Positions 16,703-25,437 of a DNA stretch of 64,000 bases are shown one piece after another. The position numbers and the translations under genes were made by a program. Positions within the stretch are counted from its first letter, which is position 1; the number at the start of each line of letters is the position of its first letter. Source of the DNA: Paraburkholderia fungorum (GTDB lineage: Bacteria > Pseudomonadota > Gammaproteobacteria > Burkholderiales > Burkholderiaceae); NCBI RefSeq assembly GCF_902833645.1, contig NZ_CADFGE010000005.1, positions 1-64,000 of the forward strand. Reading direction: 5' to 3'. Under the pieces are notes generated by a model, which ran no database searches, was not told the origin of the DNA, and saw only the letters and a list, made by a program, of their open reading frames with translations.

Positions 16703-17980
16703 ATGAGTGATTTCAAAAACGCCGCGTTCGGCGCAGGGCATGACCACATCTTTCTTGGAGCTGGTCACGAGCAAAACGAGCGAAAGACGTGGGCCGTGAT
16801 TGGGCTGTGCAGCGCGATGATGCTGATTGAAATCGTCGGCGGCAGCATGTTCGGGTCGCTTGCGCTCGTCGCTGATGGTCTGCACATGTCGACCCATGCG
16901 GGTGCCATGCTGATTGCGGCGCTCGCCTACACCTATGCCCGCAAGCACGCCACTGATTCGCGGTTCGTGTTCGGTACGGGCAAGCTGGGCGACCTCGCAG
17001 GATTCACAAGTGCCATTGTGCTTGCGATGATTGCGCTGCTGATTGGTTACGAGACTATCTCGCGTTTCCTGTCGCCGGTGCCCATCCACTTCGGCGAAGC
17101 GATTCCCATCGCGGTAGTCGGTCTGCTCGTTAACCTGGCAAGCGTTTGGCTGCTGAGCGGCGGCCACCACGGACACAGCCATGGCCATAGTCACGGACAT
17201 AGCCATGGTCATGACGACCACGCTCACGAAGAAGACGCGCAGGAGATTTTTGCTACGTCCGGCGTGTTCGCCGTTTCAATCTTCGAGGATGGCGTGCCCC
17301 CCGTTTTTCGCATTACGCCTGCACCAGACCGTTCGCGACTGGACGCGTCGACTGTTTTGGTGACAACGGTGCGACCTGACGGCGCGCGCCAGGTCTTTGC
17401 ATTCGCAGACCGCGACGGCTATCTTGAATCAATGGACGAGATTCCAGAGCCACATACCTTCAAGGCTATCGTGCGGATGGTGGACGGTGAGTACGAGGTT
17501 GAGTTCGAGGAGCACGAGCACGGCCACGACGTGCACGACGCAGCCACCCGGGACCACAACATCCGCTCCGCCTACATCCACGTGATGGCCGACGCGGCGG
17601 TATCCGTGCTGGCAATTATTGGCCTGGTACTGGCGCGAGCGTTTGGCTGGCTCTGGATGGACCCGCTCGCAGGTGTTATCGGAGCACTCGTGATTGCGAA
17701 CTGGTCCTACGGGTTGATGCGCGACACGGGCGCGATTTTGCTCGACATGAATCCCGACCGACGCATGGCGGAGAATGTGCGTCATGCTATCGAGGACCGG
17801 GGCGACAAGGTTGTTGACCTGCACGTATGGCGCGTAGGTCCGGGCCACATGAGCGCCGTAGTGTCGGTTGCTACCAGTGAGTCACAGCGGGATTCTCGCT
17901 TCTACCATACCGTGCTCGAGCGCTTCAAAGGACTGTCGCATGTCACCGTTGAAGTGCAACCTGCGCCAGCGTCGGCCTGA
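16703..17980 (+). CDS. dmeF: DmeF-type cation diffusion facilitator (Co/Ni efflux)
   Basis: 425 residues: short His-containing N-terminus (GAGHDHIF), six membrane helices, and an interrupting cytoplasmic His loop with repeated HGHS motifs (about residues 150-175), then a long insert with a second His cluster (EEHEHGHDVHDA). The CDF sites are visible: ADGLHMSTHAG in helix 2 and HVMADAAVSV in helix 5. The C-terminal domain has DLHVWRVGPGH. It exports Co(II)/Ni(II) by proton antiport. The ~100-residue insert before helix 5 is typical of DmeF. Confidence 0.93.
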   Translation: MSDFKNAAFGAGHDHIFLGAGHEQNERKTWAVIGLCSAMMLIEIVGGSMFGSLALVADGLHMSTHAGAMLIAALAYTYARKHATDSRFVFGTGKLGDLAGFTSAIVLAMIALLIGYETISRFLSPVPIHFGEAIPIAVVGLLVNLASVWLLSGGHHGHSHGHSHGHSHGHDDHAHEEDAQEIFATSGVFAVSIFEDGVPPVFRITPAPDRSRLDASTVLVTTVRPDGARQVFAFADRDGYLESMDEIPEPHTFKAIVRMVDGEYEVEFEEHEHGHDVHDAATRDHNIRSAYIHVMADAAVSVLAIIGLVLARAFGWLWMDPLAGVIGALVIANWSYGLMRDTGAILLDMNPDRRMAENVRHAIEDRGDKVVDLHVWRVGPGHMSAVVSVATSESQRDSRFYHTVLERFKGLSHVTVEVQPAPASA

Positions 17981-18239
17981 CGCATGGCAATCAAGTCCCC
18001 ATGCATTGACGTGTGCGCCTTCGATGACAAGACCAAATTGTCGTCGAAATTCGCAACCCCGGAGTTGTCCGTCAAACAGAATTGAGGCACGCGCTCAGGT
18101 TACTTGACTGGAACTCAGGCATTCAGAGATACCTCAGCTCGCATTCGAATGCGAGCACGCACGTTGCGTTCATCCCGACCGCAACGGATAGGCGCGCCGG
18201 TCTTCTCCGCTTCACGCTGGCTGCCCGCGTCGCACGGCG

Positions 18240-18635
18240 TTACTTGCCATGCTTTGCCTGCCAGCTTTTCATGTAGGCAATCTCCTCGTTCTGCGCCTTG
18301 ATGATGTTTCTTGCCAAGCGCTTCATCGCGGGGTCTTTGCCGTACTTCAACTCGACCTTTGCCATGCTGACCGCACCCTGATGGTGGGGAATCATGTGGG
18401 CGACGAAGTCTTTGTCTGTATCGCCCGTATAGGGAGGCGCGCTCATGTTCTTCATCATCTGGTCGCTGCCCTCCTTGAAAGCCTGCGTTGACGGATTCGA
18501 TTCACCGGAGTTCGACCCGGACATATTCATCGCGGGCATCGAAGCACCCTGTTGCGCGTGGGCCGTGAGCGACGCGCCCGAGAGGGCGACGCCAGCACAG
18601 ACAGAGATGACATTGAGGAAATGTAGGTATTTCAT
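18240..18635 (-). CDS. DUF305 secreted protein
   Basis: 131 residues: signal peptide ending AHAQQ, a Met-rich linker (ASMPAMNMSG), then the DUF305 core with DKDFVAHMIPHHQGAVSMAKVELKYG. The HMIPHHQ motif and surrounding Met suggest metal or copper binding, but the function is not established. AAGGAG precedes the start. It is the last gene of the leftward copper-type group, 22 bp after the permease. Confidence 0.88.
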   Translation of the reverse strand: MKYLHFLNVISVCAGVALSGASLTAHAQQGASMPAMNMSGSNSGESNPSTQAFKEGSDQMMKNMSAPPYTGDTDKDFVAHMIPHHQGAVSMAKVELKYGKDPAMKRLARNIIKAQNEEIAYMKSWQAKHGK

Positions 18636-18657
18636 GCTAAAGCTCCTTACAGTGAAA

Positions 18658-19869
18658 TCAGTTGGATGGGTCGTGATGGTGTTGATGATGCGCGTCGTCA
18701 TGCGCGGCGTGATGTCCATGAGCGCCATGTTCGTGCCCGTCGCTCTCCATCATGCGCATCATCTCGGGACCGCCTGTCCTGAAAAACGCAACAGTCAAGA
18801 CGATGAAGACTGCACCGAAGATAATATCAAGCACGGTGGTGTAGTTGAACGTAATGGCTGCGTCGACGACTGCAGTATGCCGTTCCGGCGGAACCCAACC
18901 GAGCGACTGGAACAGCGCTTCGACCGTGAGTGCCGCTGAGACCATTGCAAGATAGAAGGTCACAGCGAGGAACACCGTCATCCGGCCGCCATAGTACTTC
19001 CGGTAGATGTTGAGGATGGGAAGGATGATGAGGTCGCCAAAGATGAAGGAGGCGACACCGCCGAAACTGATGCCGCCGTTCCACAGTACTGCAGCGAGCG
19101 GCACGTTTCCAACGGAGCAGGTGAACGACGCAACCGCAATCAGGGGACCGACAAACGCACCCCAAATCATCGCGGCAGTTGGATGGCTGACGAGGAAGAA
19201 TTTCTGCCAGAAACTGTCCGGCACCCAGGCGCCGAGCGCGCCAGCGATGAGTAACCCGATACCGATGTCGCGCCACAGCATCGCCCAGTTCATCATGTAA
19301 CTATGGCTGATAGCTATCCACCCGTCTCTGGATGTGAGGCGTTGCTTCCAGGTCCCGTGCTGTTCGCCCATCGACATGGCCGCATGACCTTCCATGCTGC
19401 CGGCGATACCCTTGTCTGCTTGCTCGATAGCTTCGTTCTCCAGCGAATCCTTAAGAAAGAACCGGAAGAGCAGCGTCAGGACGACAATCATGATTGGGCC
19501 ACCGATGAACTCAGCGGCAGCGAACTGCCAGGAAATCAGCACCCACATCAGCACGCCGAGTTCAAGCACGAGATTCGTCGCTGCGAACTGGAACGCCATC
19601 GCGGACGTGAAGTCGCCGCCCTTGCGCACAATCGACCGCGCCATCGCGACGGCGGCGTAGGAACAGGAGGAAGACGCGGCGCCGAGCAGACTGGCAACCG
19701 TCAGCGAGCGAGGCGATGCATCAGGCAGAAGCTTCGACATCTCGGACTTCGAGACCACGACTTCAATCACGGCTGAGAACAGGAAGCCGAGACTCAGCCC
19801 CCAGAAAATCTGCCACAACATCGTGAAGGCCATCCACAGCGCATGACCGAGAGCGGTGACAATCTGCAT
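18658..19869 (-). CDS. Permease (DUF318/ArsP-like) with His-rich tail
   Basis: 403 residues, about eight membrane helices in two repeats. Helix motifs include ASSSCSYAAVAMARS in the first half and SFTCSVGNVPLAAVLW in the second, the paired Cys-Ser/Gly-Asn signatures of DUF318/ArsP permeases. The C-terminal tail is His-rich (HEHGAHGHHAAHDDAHHQHHHD). It likely exports a soft metal or metalloid complex; the substrate is unknown. It sits 23 bp after the propeller gene and before the DUF305 gene. Confidence 0.87.
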   Translation of the reverse strand: MQIVTALGHALWMAFTMLWQIFWGLSLGFLFSAVIEVVVSKSEMSKLLPDASPRSLTVASLLGAASSSCSYAAVAMARSIVRKGGDFTSAMAFQFAATNLVLELGVLMWVLISWQFAAAEFIGGPIMIVVLTLLFRFFLKDSLENEAIEQADKGIAGSMEGHAAMSMGEQHGTWKQRLTSRDGWIAISHSYMMNWAMLWRDIGIGLLIAGALGAWVPDSFWQKFFLVSHPTAAMIWGAFVGPLIAVASFTCSVGNVPLAAVLWNGGISFGGVASFIFGDLIILPILNIYRKYYGGRMTVFLAVTFYLAMVSAALTVEALFQSLGWVPPERHTAVVDAAITFNYTTVLDIIFGAVFIVLTVAFFRTGGPEMMRMMESDGHEHGAHGHHAAHDDAHHQHHHDPSN

Positions 19870-19892
19870 GGCAATCTCCTGCGTGGGAACTC

Positions 19893-20855
19893 CTACACGA
19901 GCGGTGCACGGTTATGGAAATAAATGCCGTGAGGGGACTTTCCGACCTTGATGGTGTTGACGAGTTTCAGCGTTTTCATATCGATGACGCCGACGTAACG
20001 GGTGAACCGGAAGGTCACCCACAGGTATCGCTTGTCAGGCGTCAGCTCCATGTCGTCGGGGCCTGGCAGCAGACCGGTGATGGTCCCAACGTTGGTGAGA
20101 TTGTTCTGGTCCAGGATGCTGATGGTGTTACCGACCCGGTTCGACACCAGAATGTACTGTCCGTCGACGAGCGACCGGAAATTATGCGCGCCCTTGTCCG
20201 TATGAATGGTCTTCACGATTTTGCGCGCGCGCCAATCGACGACGGCCACGTAGTCAGCGCCTGTCATTCCAATCAGTAGATATTTGTCACCCGGCGTGAG
20301 CCAGAGGCCGGCAGGTGCTTTCCCAACCGGCATCTTCCAGAGCACAGTCTGGGTTGCCAAGTCAATCGCGGCAACTTCACCCGAGACCTGCAGCGTGACG
20401 AAAACGATTTTGCTGTCAGCCGAAAAAATCATGTGGCTGGGCATCGTTGCAAGCGGCACGCGTTTGGCCAGCGCGAAGTTCTTCCCGTCGTAATGATAGA
20501 TGTCCACGCGGTCGAGCCGCAGGCCGTTCGTGACGAACCACTTCCTGTCGTATGAGAAACCGAGCTGGTACGGGTCTTCGATGTCAGGCATCCATCGCTG
20601 AATCTTGCCGCTTCTCGGGTCGAGGAAGACGAGATTGTTGGCCACGGAGTTCGCGACAATCAGCGACTGATTGTCGGGGGTCGCCATTAAATGGTGGGGT
20701 TCCTTCCCCACCGGGAAGGTATCGACCACCTTTTGCGTTGCTTCGTCAATCAGGCTCACGCTCGCGTCGGCCGAATTCAGCACAATAACGTTTTCAGCAT
20801 GAGCGGGAAGCTGAAACGCGAACGTCAAAAGTAAGGCGCCAATAGGGAACCGCAT
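19893..20855 (-). CDS. Periplasmic YVTN/YncE-like beta-propeller
   Basis: 320 residues with a signal peptide (cleavage near AHAEN) and seven-blade propeller repeats such as LNSADASVSLIDEATQKVVDTFPVG, NRVGNTISILDQNN and VGVIDMKTLKLVNTIKVGKSPHG. No catalytic residues are evident. Similar propellers recur in heavy-metal operons; the role may be binding or scaffolding. It is co-directional with the CopZ-like gene (27 bp upstream) and the permease. Confidence 0.88.
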   Translation of the reverse strand: MRFPIGALLLTFAFQLPAHAENVIVLNSADASVSLIDEATQKVVDTFPVGKEPHHLMATPDNQSLIVANSVANNLVFLDPRSGKIQRWMPDIEDPYQLGFSYDRKWFVTNGLRLDRVDIYHYDGKNFALAKRVPLATMPSHMIFSADSKIVFVTLQVSGEVAAIDLATQTVLWKMPVGKAPAGLWLTPGDKYLLIGMTGADYVAVVDWRARKIVKTIHTDKGAHNFRSLVDGQYILVSNRVGNTISILDQNNLTNVGTITGLLPGPDDMELTPDKRYLWVTFRFTRYVGVIDMKTLKLVNTIKVGKSPHGIYFHNRAPLV

Positions 20856-20882
20856 TTCAGCTATCTCCGTGGGACGATGTAG

Positions 20883-21080
20883 TTACGCGTTGACCGTCGG
20901 GTGAAATCCTGCCGCCTCAATCACAGCGACCAGACGTTCTGGCGGCAAGGCTGAATCGATTTTCACGATTCTGGTGGTGACATCGATGTCCAACCTGGCT
21001 GCCGGGTCAACACTGGTGACCGCGCGCGTAATTGTGTTGGCGCAACCGCCGCATGACATATCCTTAACCTCGAATTCCAT
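20883..21080 (-). CDS. copZ: CopZ-like heavy-metal chaperone
   Basis: 65 residues, a single HMA domain with the metal motif MSCGGCAN (CxxC) and no signal peptide, so cytoplasmic. It binds Cu(I) or a similar ion and passes it to a transporter. The ATG at 21080 gives the canonical MEFEVKDMSCGGC start. It lies 104 bp after the sensor kinase stop, in the same direction. Confidence 0.88.
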   Translation of the reverse strand: MEFEVKDMSCGGCANTITRAVTSVDPAARLDIDVTTRIVKIDSALPPERLVAVIEAAGFHPTVNA

Positions 21081-21184
21081 TTTTGCCTCCAGTAGCAAAT
21101 CAGAACCCTCAGCATGCACCTTCCCATGGCAGGAAGGTCAAGCGCCTGCGTGACGCGCTGGCTGCTGATTCGCGTCCGAACCGC

Positions 21185-22582
21185 CTAGACCGCGACCGGA
21201 CGCGGAAAATACAAGGTGAAAGTCGTCCGTTCGCCGTTGCTTGCGACGTCGACTTTCCCGCGGTGCAGTTCCATGATGGATTTCACGATAGCAAGGCCGA
21301 GGCCCGCATTTCGGGCTGAACCGTGCCGTGACGCGTCGACCCGATAGAACCGCTCGAAAATCCTTTGGACGTGCTCCGGTGCAATAGGCTGTCCCTGGTT
21401 GGTTACCTCGATGACGGCATATTTCGGCGAGTCGAACGACGACAGTTCGACGGAAGACCCGGCGAACGCATGGTCGAGCGCGTTCGACACCAGATTGCTG
21501 ACGGCGCGCCGGAACAAGGTCCCATCCGCAACTATCCGGGCATTCCCTTCTACAGCGATGTGCACACCCGCTTCTTCGGCGAGCCCCTGAAAGTAGGACG
21601 CGAGCCGGCGCAATTCGTTTGCCGCGTCGAACTCTGCGACCTTGATGAGCTGTTGCGCGTTGTCTGTGCGTGCGAGGAACAGCATGTTTTCAATCATTCG
21701 CTGCAGTCGCTCACACTCTTCGATATTGGAGTCGATGAGCGCTTCGTATTCTTCGGTGGTTCGGGTACGTGACAGCGTGACCTGCGATGAGCTGATAACG
21801 TTGGCGAGAGGCGTACGCATGTCATGCGCAAGGTCGGACGAAAACTGCGAAAGACGGACGAAGGCGCGCTCGAGCCGGTCGAGCATGCGATTGACCGAAA
21901 ACGCGATATCCTGAAGCTCGATTGGGCCTCCCTCGATGTCGAGCCGTTCGCTCAGATTGTGAGCTTCAATCCGTGAAGTTTGACGCCCAATGCTTCTAAC
22001 CGGCGAAAAACCCCGCCGGGCGACCGCGTAGCCCAGCGCCCCGACCAGTGCCGCGCCGACGGCCACCGCAAGCCAGATATCTATCCGGTAGCTTTCCAGC
22101 AACGAATGTCGGTCGGCCGCCGCGCGAACGAGCAATACCCGAACCGAATCGCTGGACGGTAACGTTTCATCGGCAAAGACACAGCGGGATGGACCAATGC
22201 CGGGCGGCTCACAGGTATACGGGGTGTTCGGGCGGTGGGCAGCGGGCGTACCCGTCAGGTCGACCGGCGACCTGTCCGAATGCTGAAGCAGCACGGTGCC
22301 TTGCCGGTCGGATATGGCGAGATAAACGCCGGGGTGAGACAGCAGCACCTCGTGGAACACAGAGGGCTTATCGCGCACGGCCTGCGCTGAACCGGCATCT
22401 CGTGCCAGTTGAAGAAACTGGCTAAGCTTGCCGCTGATTTCGATGTCATCGCGTCGCTGCAACTCGGTTGACAGCGCGTTGTACAGGAATGCGCCTGTCA
22501 GCGCGAAGACCAGGATGGCGACTGTCGAGAACGCCAGGGTCAATCGTTTGAGCAGGGAATACGAGGACGTACCGGTCGTCAC
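21185..22582 (-). CDS. copS: Heavy-metal sensor histidine kinase (CusS/CopS-like)
   Basis: 465 residues: helix at ~12-35, periplasmic sensor to ~165, second helix, HAMP, then HisKA with SSDLAHDMRTPLANV (phospho-acceptor His) and HATPase (NLVSNALDH, RIFERFYRVD, GLGLAIVKSIMELHRG). The overall layout matches the CusS/IrlS family that senses periplasmic Cu/Ag/Cd/Zn. Its start overlaps the copR stop by four bases (ATGA). Confidence 0.92.
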   Translation of the reverse strand: MTTGTSSYSLLKRLTLAFSTVAILVFALTGAFLYNALSTELQRRDDIEISGKLSQFLQLARDAGSAQAVRDKPSVFHEVLLSHPGVYLAISDRQGTVLLQHSDRSPVDLTGTPAAHRPNTPYTCEPPGIGPSRCVFADETLPSSDSVRVLLVRAAADRHSLLESYRIDIWLAVAVGAALVGALGYAVARRGFSPVRSIGRQTSRIEAHNLSERLDIEGGPIELQDIAFSVNRMLDRLERAFVRLSQFSSDLAHDMRTPLANVISSSQVTLSRTRTTEEYEALIDSNIEECERLQRMIENMLFLARTDNAQQLIKVAEFDAANELRRLASYFQGLAEEAGVHIAVEGNARIVADGTLFRRAVSNLVSNALDHAFAGSSVELSSFDSPKYAVIEVTNQGQPIAPEHVQRIFERFYRVDASRHGSARNAGLGLAIVKSIMELHRGKVDVASNGERTTFTLYFPRPVAV

Positions 22583-23250
22583 GAGCGGTCCTCGAGCACG
22601 TAACCCATGCCTCGAACCGTGTGCAGCAACTTTTTATCAAACGAGTTATCAATCTTCGCACGCACGCGCTTGACGGCAACATCGACCACATTCGTGTCGC
22701 TGTCGAAGTTCATGTCCCAGATTTGCGACGTGATGAACGTGCGGGTCAGGACCTCGCCTTGCCGCTCCGCAAGCAACTGAAGCAGCGCGAACTCCTGAGC
22801 GGTAAGGTCGATGCGGGTCTCACCTCGCCGAACCCTGCGCCTGATGAGGTCCACCTCCAGGTCAGCAATCGTCAGCACGTCGCGAGGGCCACGCGGCGCA
22901 CGTCTTAGCAGCGAGCGAATGCGCGCCAGAAACTCCGCATAGGCGAACGGTTTTGACAGGTAGTCGTCGGCGCCGAGCTCAAGTCCCTCCACCTTGTCTT
23001 CGACCGTGTCTCTGGCGGTCAGTAGCAGTACCGGGGTTTGCTTCTGTGCCCTGAGACGCTTAAGCACTTCGAAACCGCCAAGCTCCGGGAGCATCACGTC
23101 GAGGACGACCAGGTCGAAGTTTTCGTGCAAAGCGAGAAAGAGGCCGTCCTTGCCGTTATCGGCGATGTCGACCGTGTAGCTGGCCTCCGTCAGTCCCTTG
23201 TGCAGGTAGGAGGCCATTTTTGGCTCGTCTTCGACTATCAGTATCCGCAT
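22579..23250 (-). CDS. copR: Heavy-metal response regulator (CusR/CopR-like)
   Basis: 223 residues: OmpR-type receiver (VEDEPKMASYL, phospho-Asp in VVLDVMLPE, Lys in SKPFAYAEF) and winged-helix output (TAQEFALLQLLAERQGEVLTRTFI, VDVAVKRVRAKID). It probably activates copper efflux genes on both sides, via the box at 23342-23363. Confidence 0.92.
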   Translation of the reverse strand: MRILIVEDEPKMASYLHKGLTEASYTVDIADNGKDGLFLALHENFDLVVLDVMLPELGGFEVLKRLRAQKQTPVLLLTARDTVEDKVEGLELGADDYLSKPFAYAEFLARIRSLLRRAPRGPRDVLTIADLEVDLIRRRVRRGETRIDLTAQEFALLQLLAERQGEVLTRTFITSQIWDMNFDSDTNVVDVAVKRVRAKIDNSFDKKLLHTVRGMGYVLEDRS

Positions 23251-23341
23251 GGGAGAGGTCGGCCTGGTGGTCGTCGCCGGTTATGAGCATTCAATCAGTG
23301 TACCCAGCGTAGTGGCGGGAAGGTGTATCGAAAATGACGGG

Positions 23342-23363
23342 AAAATGACAATTTTTTCATCTT
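23342..23363. promoter_or_regulatory. CusR/CopR-type box
   Basis: AAAATGACAA-TT-TTTTCATCTT. The first half is identical to the E. coli CusR half-site (AAAATGACAA) and the second matches TTGTCATTTT at 8 of 10. It lies 92 bp upstream of copR. Another AAAATGAC sits just before it, from 23331. Confidence 0.65.
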
Positions 23364-23510
23364 CAGCCAACCTGAAAAATTGGTCATGTCCCGGCCACCC
23401 CTTCGTCACGTACGCGGCGATAAGGTTCGGGGCATGTACCCGGCGAGTCTCTGCTCCCTTAGAGAGCGGGGGTTACGCAATGACACATTCCTAACCTTAC
23501 AGTCTACTTA

Positions 23511-24617
23511 CTGACGAGTGCATCAAATAGTGCGCAGTTGATCAAGCGGCATATCGAACATGTTTTTCCTTGAACAGGTTACGAATCACGTGAGGCTCCT
23601 TTTGCCGACGATGAAGATGGCTCCGGATATGGCGGATCATTTCCACCTTGCTGGCCGGTCGGCTCTTGCCGAGCGCATTGGTTTTCACGTCCTGATTCAA
23701 CAGCTCGTCCGGGTTCAGTTCCGGGCAGTAACCCGGCAGTCGAATCAGACGCAGACGTTCAGCGTTGTCGGCAACGAAATGCTTGACGGCGACGGAACGA
23801 TGCACCGGATGCCCGTCGACGATCAGGTAGATCTTCTGCGTGGCCTGCTTGAGCATGCGTTTCATGAATTCGATGAACGTTGCATTCCTGAACGTCCCCT
23901 CAAAGACCATGAAGCTCAGCTCCCCACGGTTGGTAATGGCCGAGATCATGTTGCAGCCGAAACGTTGTCCCGTCGCGCGCACGACAGGCGTTTGCCCTTT
24001 GAGAGCGAAGCTCGTTCCGCTGACGTGATCACTACGCAGCCCCATTTCGTCGCCCCAGCAGATCGTTGCCTTTTCCTGCTTCGCCTCTTTCGCGATCTGC
24101 GGATAGTCTTCGTTCAGCCAGCGCCCGATAGCAGCATCGTTTCTCTCGTACGCTCGCCGGACCGGCTTCTGAGCGCTCATGCCCCACGCCTTGAGATAGC
24201 GTCCAGCCGTAGTCGCCGAAATCGTGATGCCGTACTCTCGCTCGATCAGTTGCGCCGCCGATTCGCGGGTCCACAGGTAGAACGGCAGCGCCAACTGATC
24301 GGGCATCTGTTTGATGATCAACTTGCGGATTCTCACCGCTTGCCGGTGACTCAACCGGCCACTTCCCGGCCGGCGGCCACGCTTGCCAGGCCTCAACGCG
24401 CTCGGTCCGCCTTCCCGCGACAACTTCATCCATTTGCTCACCGCTCGCAGGCTCACACCGTACGTCTTCGCCGCTGCGGTCTGCGTCATGCCGCCACGAA
24501 CCGCTTGCACCACCATGTTTCTCAGGTGTGCCTGCGTGGCTCCGTCCAACTTTCGGGCATCAGTTTTTGTCTTCATGACCATATAACGCATCACGCACTA
24601 TTTGGTGCACACGTCAG
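23511..24617. mobile_element. IS630-family insertion sequence, apparently intact
   Basis: Inverted ends match over about 25 bp with few mismatches: CTGACGAGTGCATCAAATAG on the left and, reverse-complemented, CTGACGTGTGCACCAAATAG on the right. Both ends are flanked by TA (23509-23510 and 24618-24619), the expected IS630 target duplication. It carries one full transposase gene. Confidence 0.88.
23542..24594 (-). CDS. IS630-family transposase
   Basis: 350 residues: N-terminal helix-turn-helix (GGMTQTAAAKTYGVSLRAVSKW), winged-helix linker (TRESAAQLIEREYGITIS), and the DDE domain with CWGDEMG (Asp), LIVDGHPVH (Asp) and LNPDELLNQDVK (Glu region). No frameshift is visible, so it may be active. In-frame starts at 24594 and slightly downstream (MKTKTDARK) are both possible. 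Confidence 0.93.
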   Translation of the reverse strand: MMRYMVMKTKTDARKLDGATQAHLRNMVVQAVRGGMTQTAAAKTYGVSLRAVSKWMKLSREGGPSALRPGKRGRRPGSGRLSHRQAVRIRKLIIKQMPDQLALPFYLWTRESAAQLIEREYGITISATTAGRYLKAWGMSAQKPVRRAYERNDAAIGRWLNEDYPQIAKEAKQEKATICWGDEMGLRSDHVSGTSFALKGQTPVVRATGQRFGCNMISAITNRGELSFMVFEGTFRNATFIEFMKRMLKQATQKIYLIVDGHPVHRSVAVKHFVADNAERLRLIRLPGYCPELNPDELLNQDVKTNALGKSRPASKVEMIRHIRSHLHRRQKEPHVIRNLFKEKHVRYAA

Positions 24618-24643
24618 TAACCTGCGTGCTAGACTTCGCAACC

Positions 24644-25045
24644 ATGTCGTATTGGCGCAAACTTTTCGTCATCGTGCTGCTGATACTGAGCCTTCCGGTT
24701 CAGTCGTTCGCGGCCATCTCCATGAAATGCGAGTCCTCGCATTTCGAGGGCGAAGTGACGTCCGCGCAACACGTACATGAGCCTGAATCGGTTAACGGTC
24801 ATGATATGCGCGGTATGGCGATGGCTGACGGTACTCACCACCCCCATCAGCATGGAGGCGTGTATCATGCGCACTCTTGCGCGACGTGCGCGTCCTGTTG
24901 CTTCGGCGTAGCATTATCTGCCATTCCTACGGTGGCAACGCCCGCCGGCATGGCTCATTTTGCGGTTCCGCTCCCTCCCTCGGTCAATGTCGCGTCATTT
25001 CTGACGAGTGGCATCGAACGACCTCCCAAAGCCTCTCTCGCCTAG
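24644..25045 (+). CDS. Small secreted Cys/His/Met protein (CopL/DUF2946-like)
   Basis: 133 residues: signal peptide (YWRKLFVIVLLILSLPVQSFAA), a His-rich middle (THHPHQHGGVYHAH) followed by a Cys cluster (SCATCASCCFG), and a Pro-containing tail ending IERPPKASLA. This layout is typical of small proteins that open copper operons (CopL/DUF2946 type). Identity with a specific family is tentative. The ATG at 24644 is only 8 bases after a TAGACT hexamer, so translation could be leaderless. IS630 sits just upstream. Confidence 0.7.
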   Translation: MSYWRKLFVIVLLILSLPVQSFAAISMKCESSHFEGEVTSAQHVHEPESVNGHDMRGMAMADGTHHPHQHGGVYHAHSCATCASCCFGVALSAIPTVATPAGMAHFAVPLPPSVNVASFLTSGIERPPKASLA

Positions 25046-25134
25046 CCCTTTGTCGCGGCCTCTGGCTGCGATGTGCAATTTCGCCCTGATGGCCGTGCTC
25101 CGGCCATCCAGGTGACTGACGACGAGAAAAATCC

Positions 25135-25437
25135 ATGCGAATGTTTATCGCGGCGCTGCTGAGCGCGGCGGCATTGTTGCCAGCGCTTGTGCATGCCACC
25201 ACTACGTTTCCAGACCCGACCGGCGCTGCCGCATCGGTTCCGGCTGTCAGCGTGCCGTCCGCCTTTGCGGGCTACCAGCCATACCGCGACCAGAAGGCGC
25301 CTACCTGGCAGGAGCTCAACCGTTCCGTGACAAGTTCATCCGGCATGAAAGGGATGAGCCACGGCAACACGCCGGGCGGCAGCACCGACGCCAAGAAGAA
25401 CGAACACAGCTCCAGACACGAGGAACCGGCGAAATGA
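25135..25437 (+). CDS. Small secreted protein of the cop operon
   Basis: 100 residues with a signal peptide (MFIAALLSAAALLPALVHA) and a hydrophilic, Ser/Gly/His-containing mature part (YQPYRDQKAPTWQELNRSV, KGMSHGNTPGG). I do not recognise the family. Its TGA overlaps the start of the TolC-like gene as ATGA, so it belongs to this operon. Confidence 0.75.
   Translation: MRMFIAALLSAAALLPALVHATTTFPDPTGAAASVPAVSVPSAFAGYQPYRDQKAPTWQELNRSVTSSSGMKGMSHGNTPGGSTDAKKNEHSSRHEEPAK

Larger units (their letters stand above)
23497..24635 (+). promoter_or_regulatory. Promoter split by the IS630 insertion
   Basis: Removing the element and one TA joins TTACAG (23497-23502) to TAGACT (24630-24635) with an 18-bp spacer, a plausible sigma-70 promoter for the gene starting at 24644. 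At present the -35 hexamer is about 1.1 kb from the -10. Confidence 0.5.

Noticed and set aside
17161..17225. Short tandem repeats in DNA (GGCCATAGTCAC-type), CRISPR-like at first sight
   Set aside because: They encode the HGHS repeats of DmeF and have no spacers.
23560..24780. 406-codon open frame on the plus strand
   Set aside because: It is antisense to the IS630 transposase, whose DDE motifs are clear, and it shows no domain of its own.
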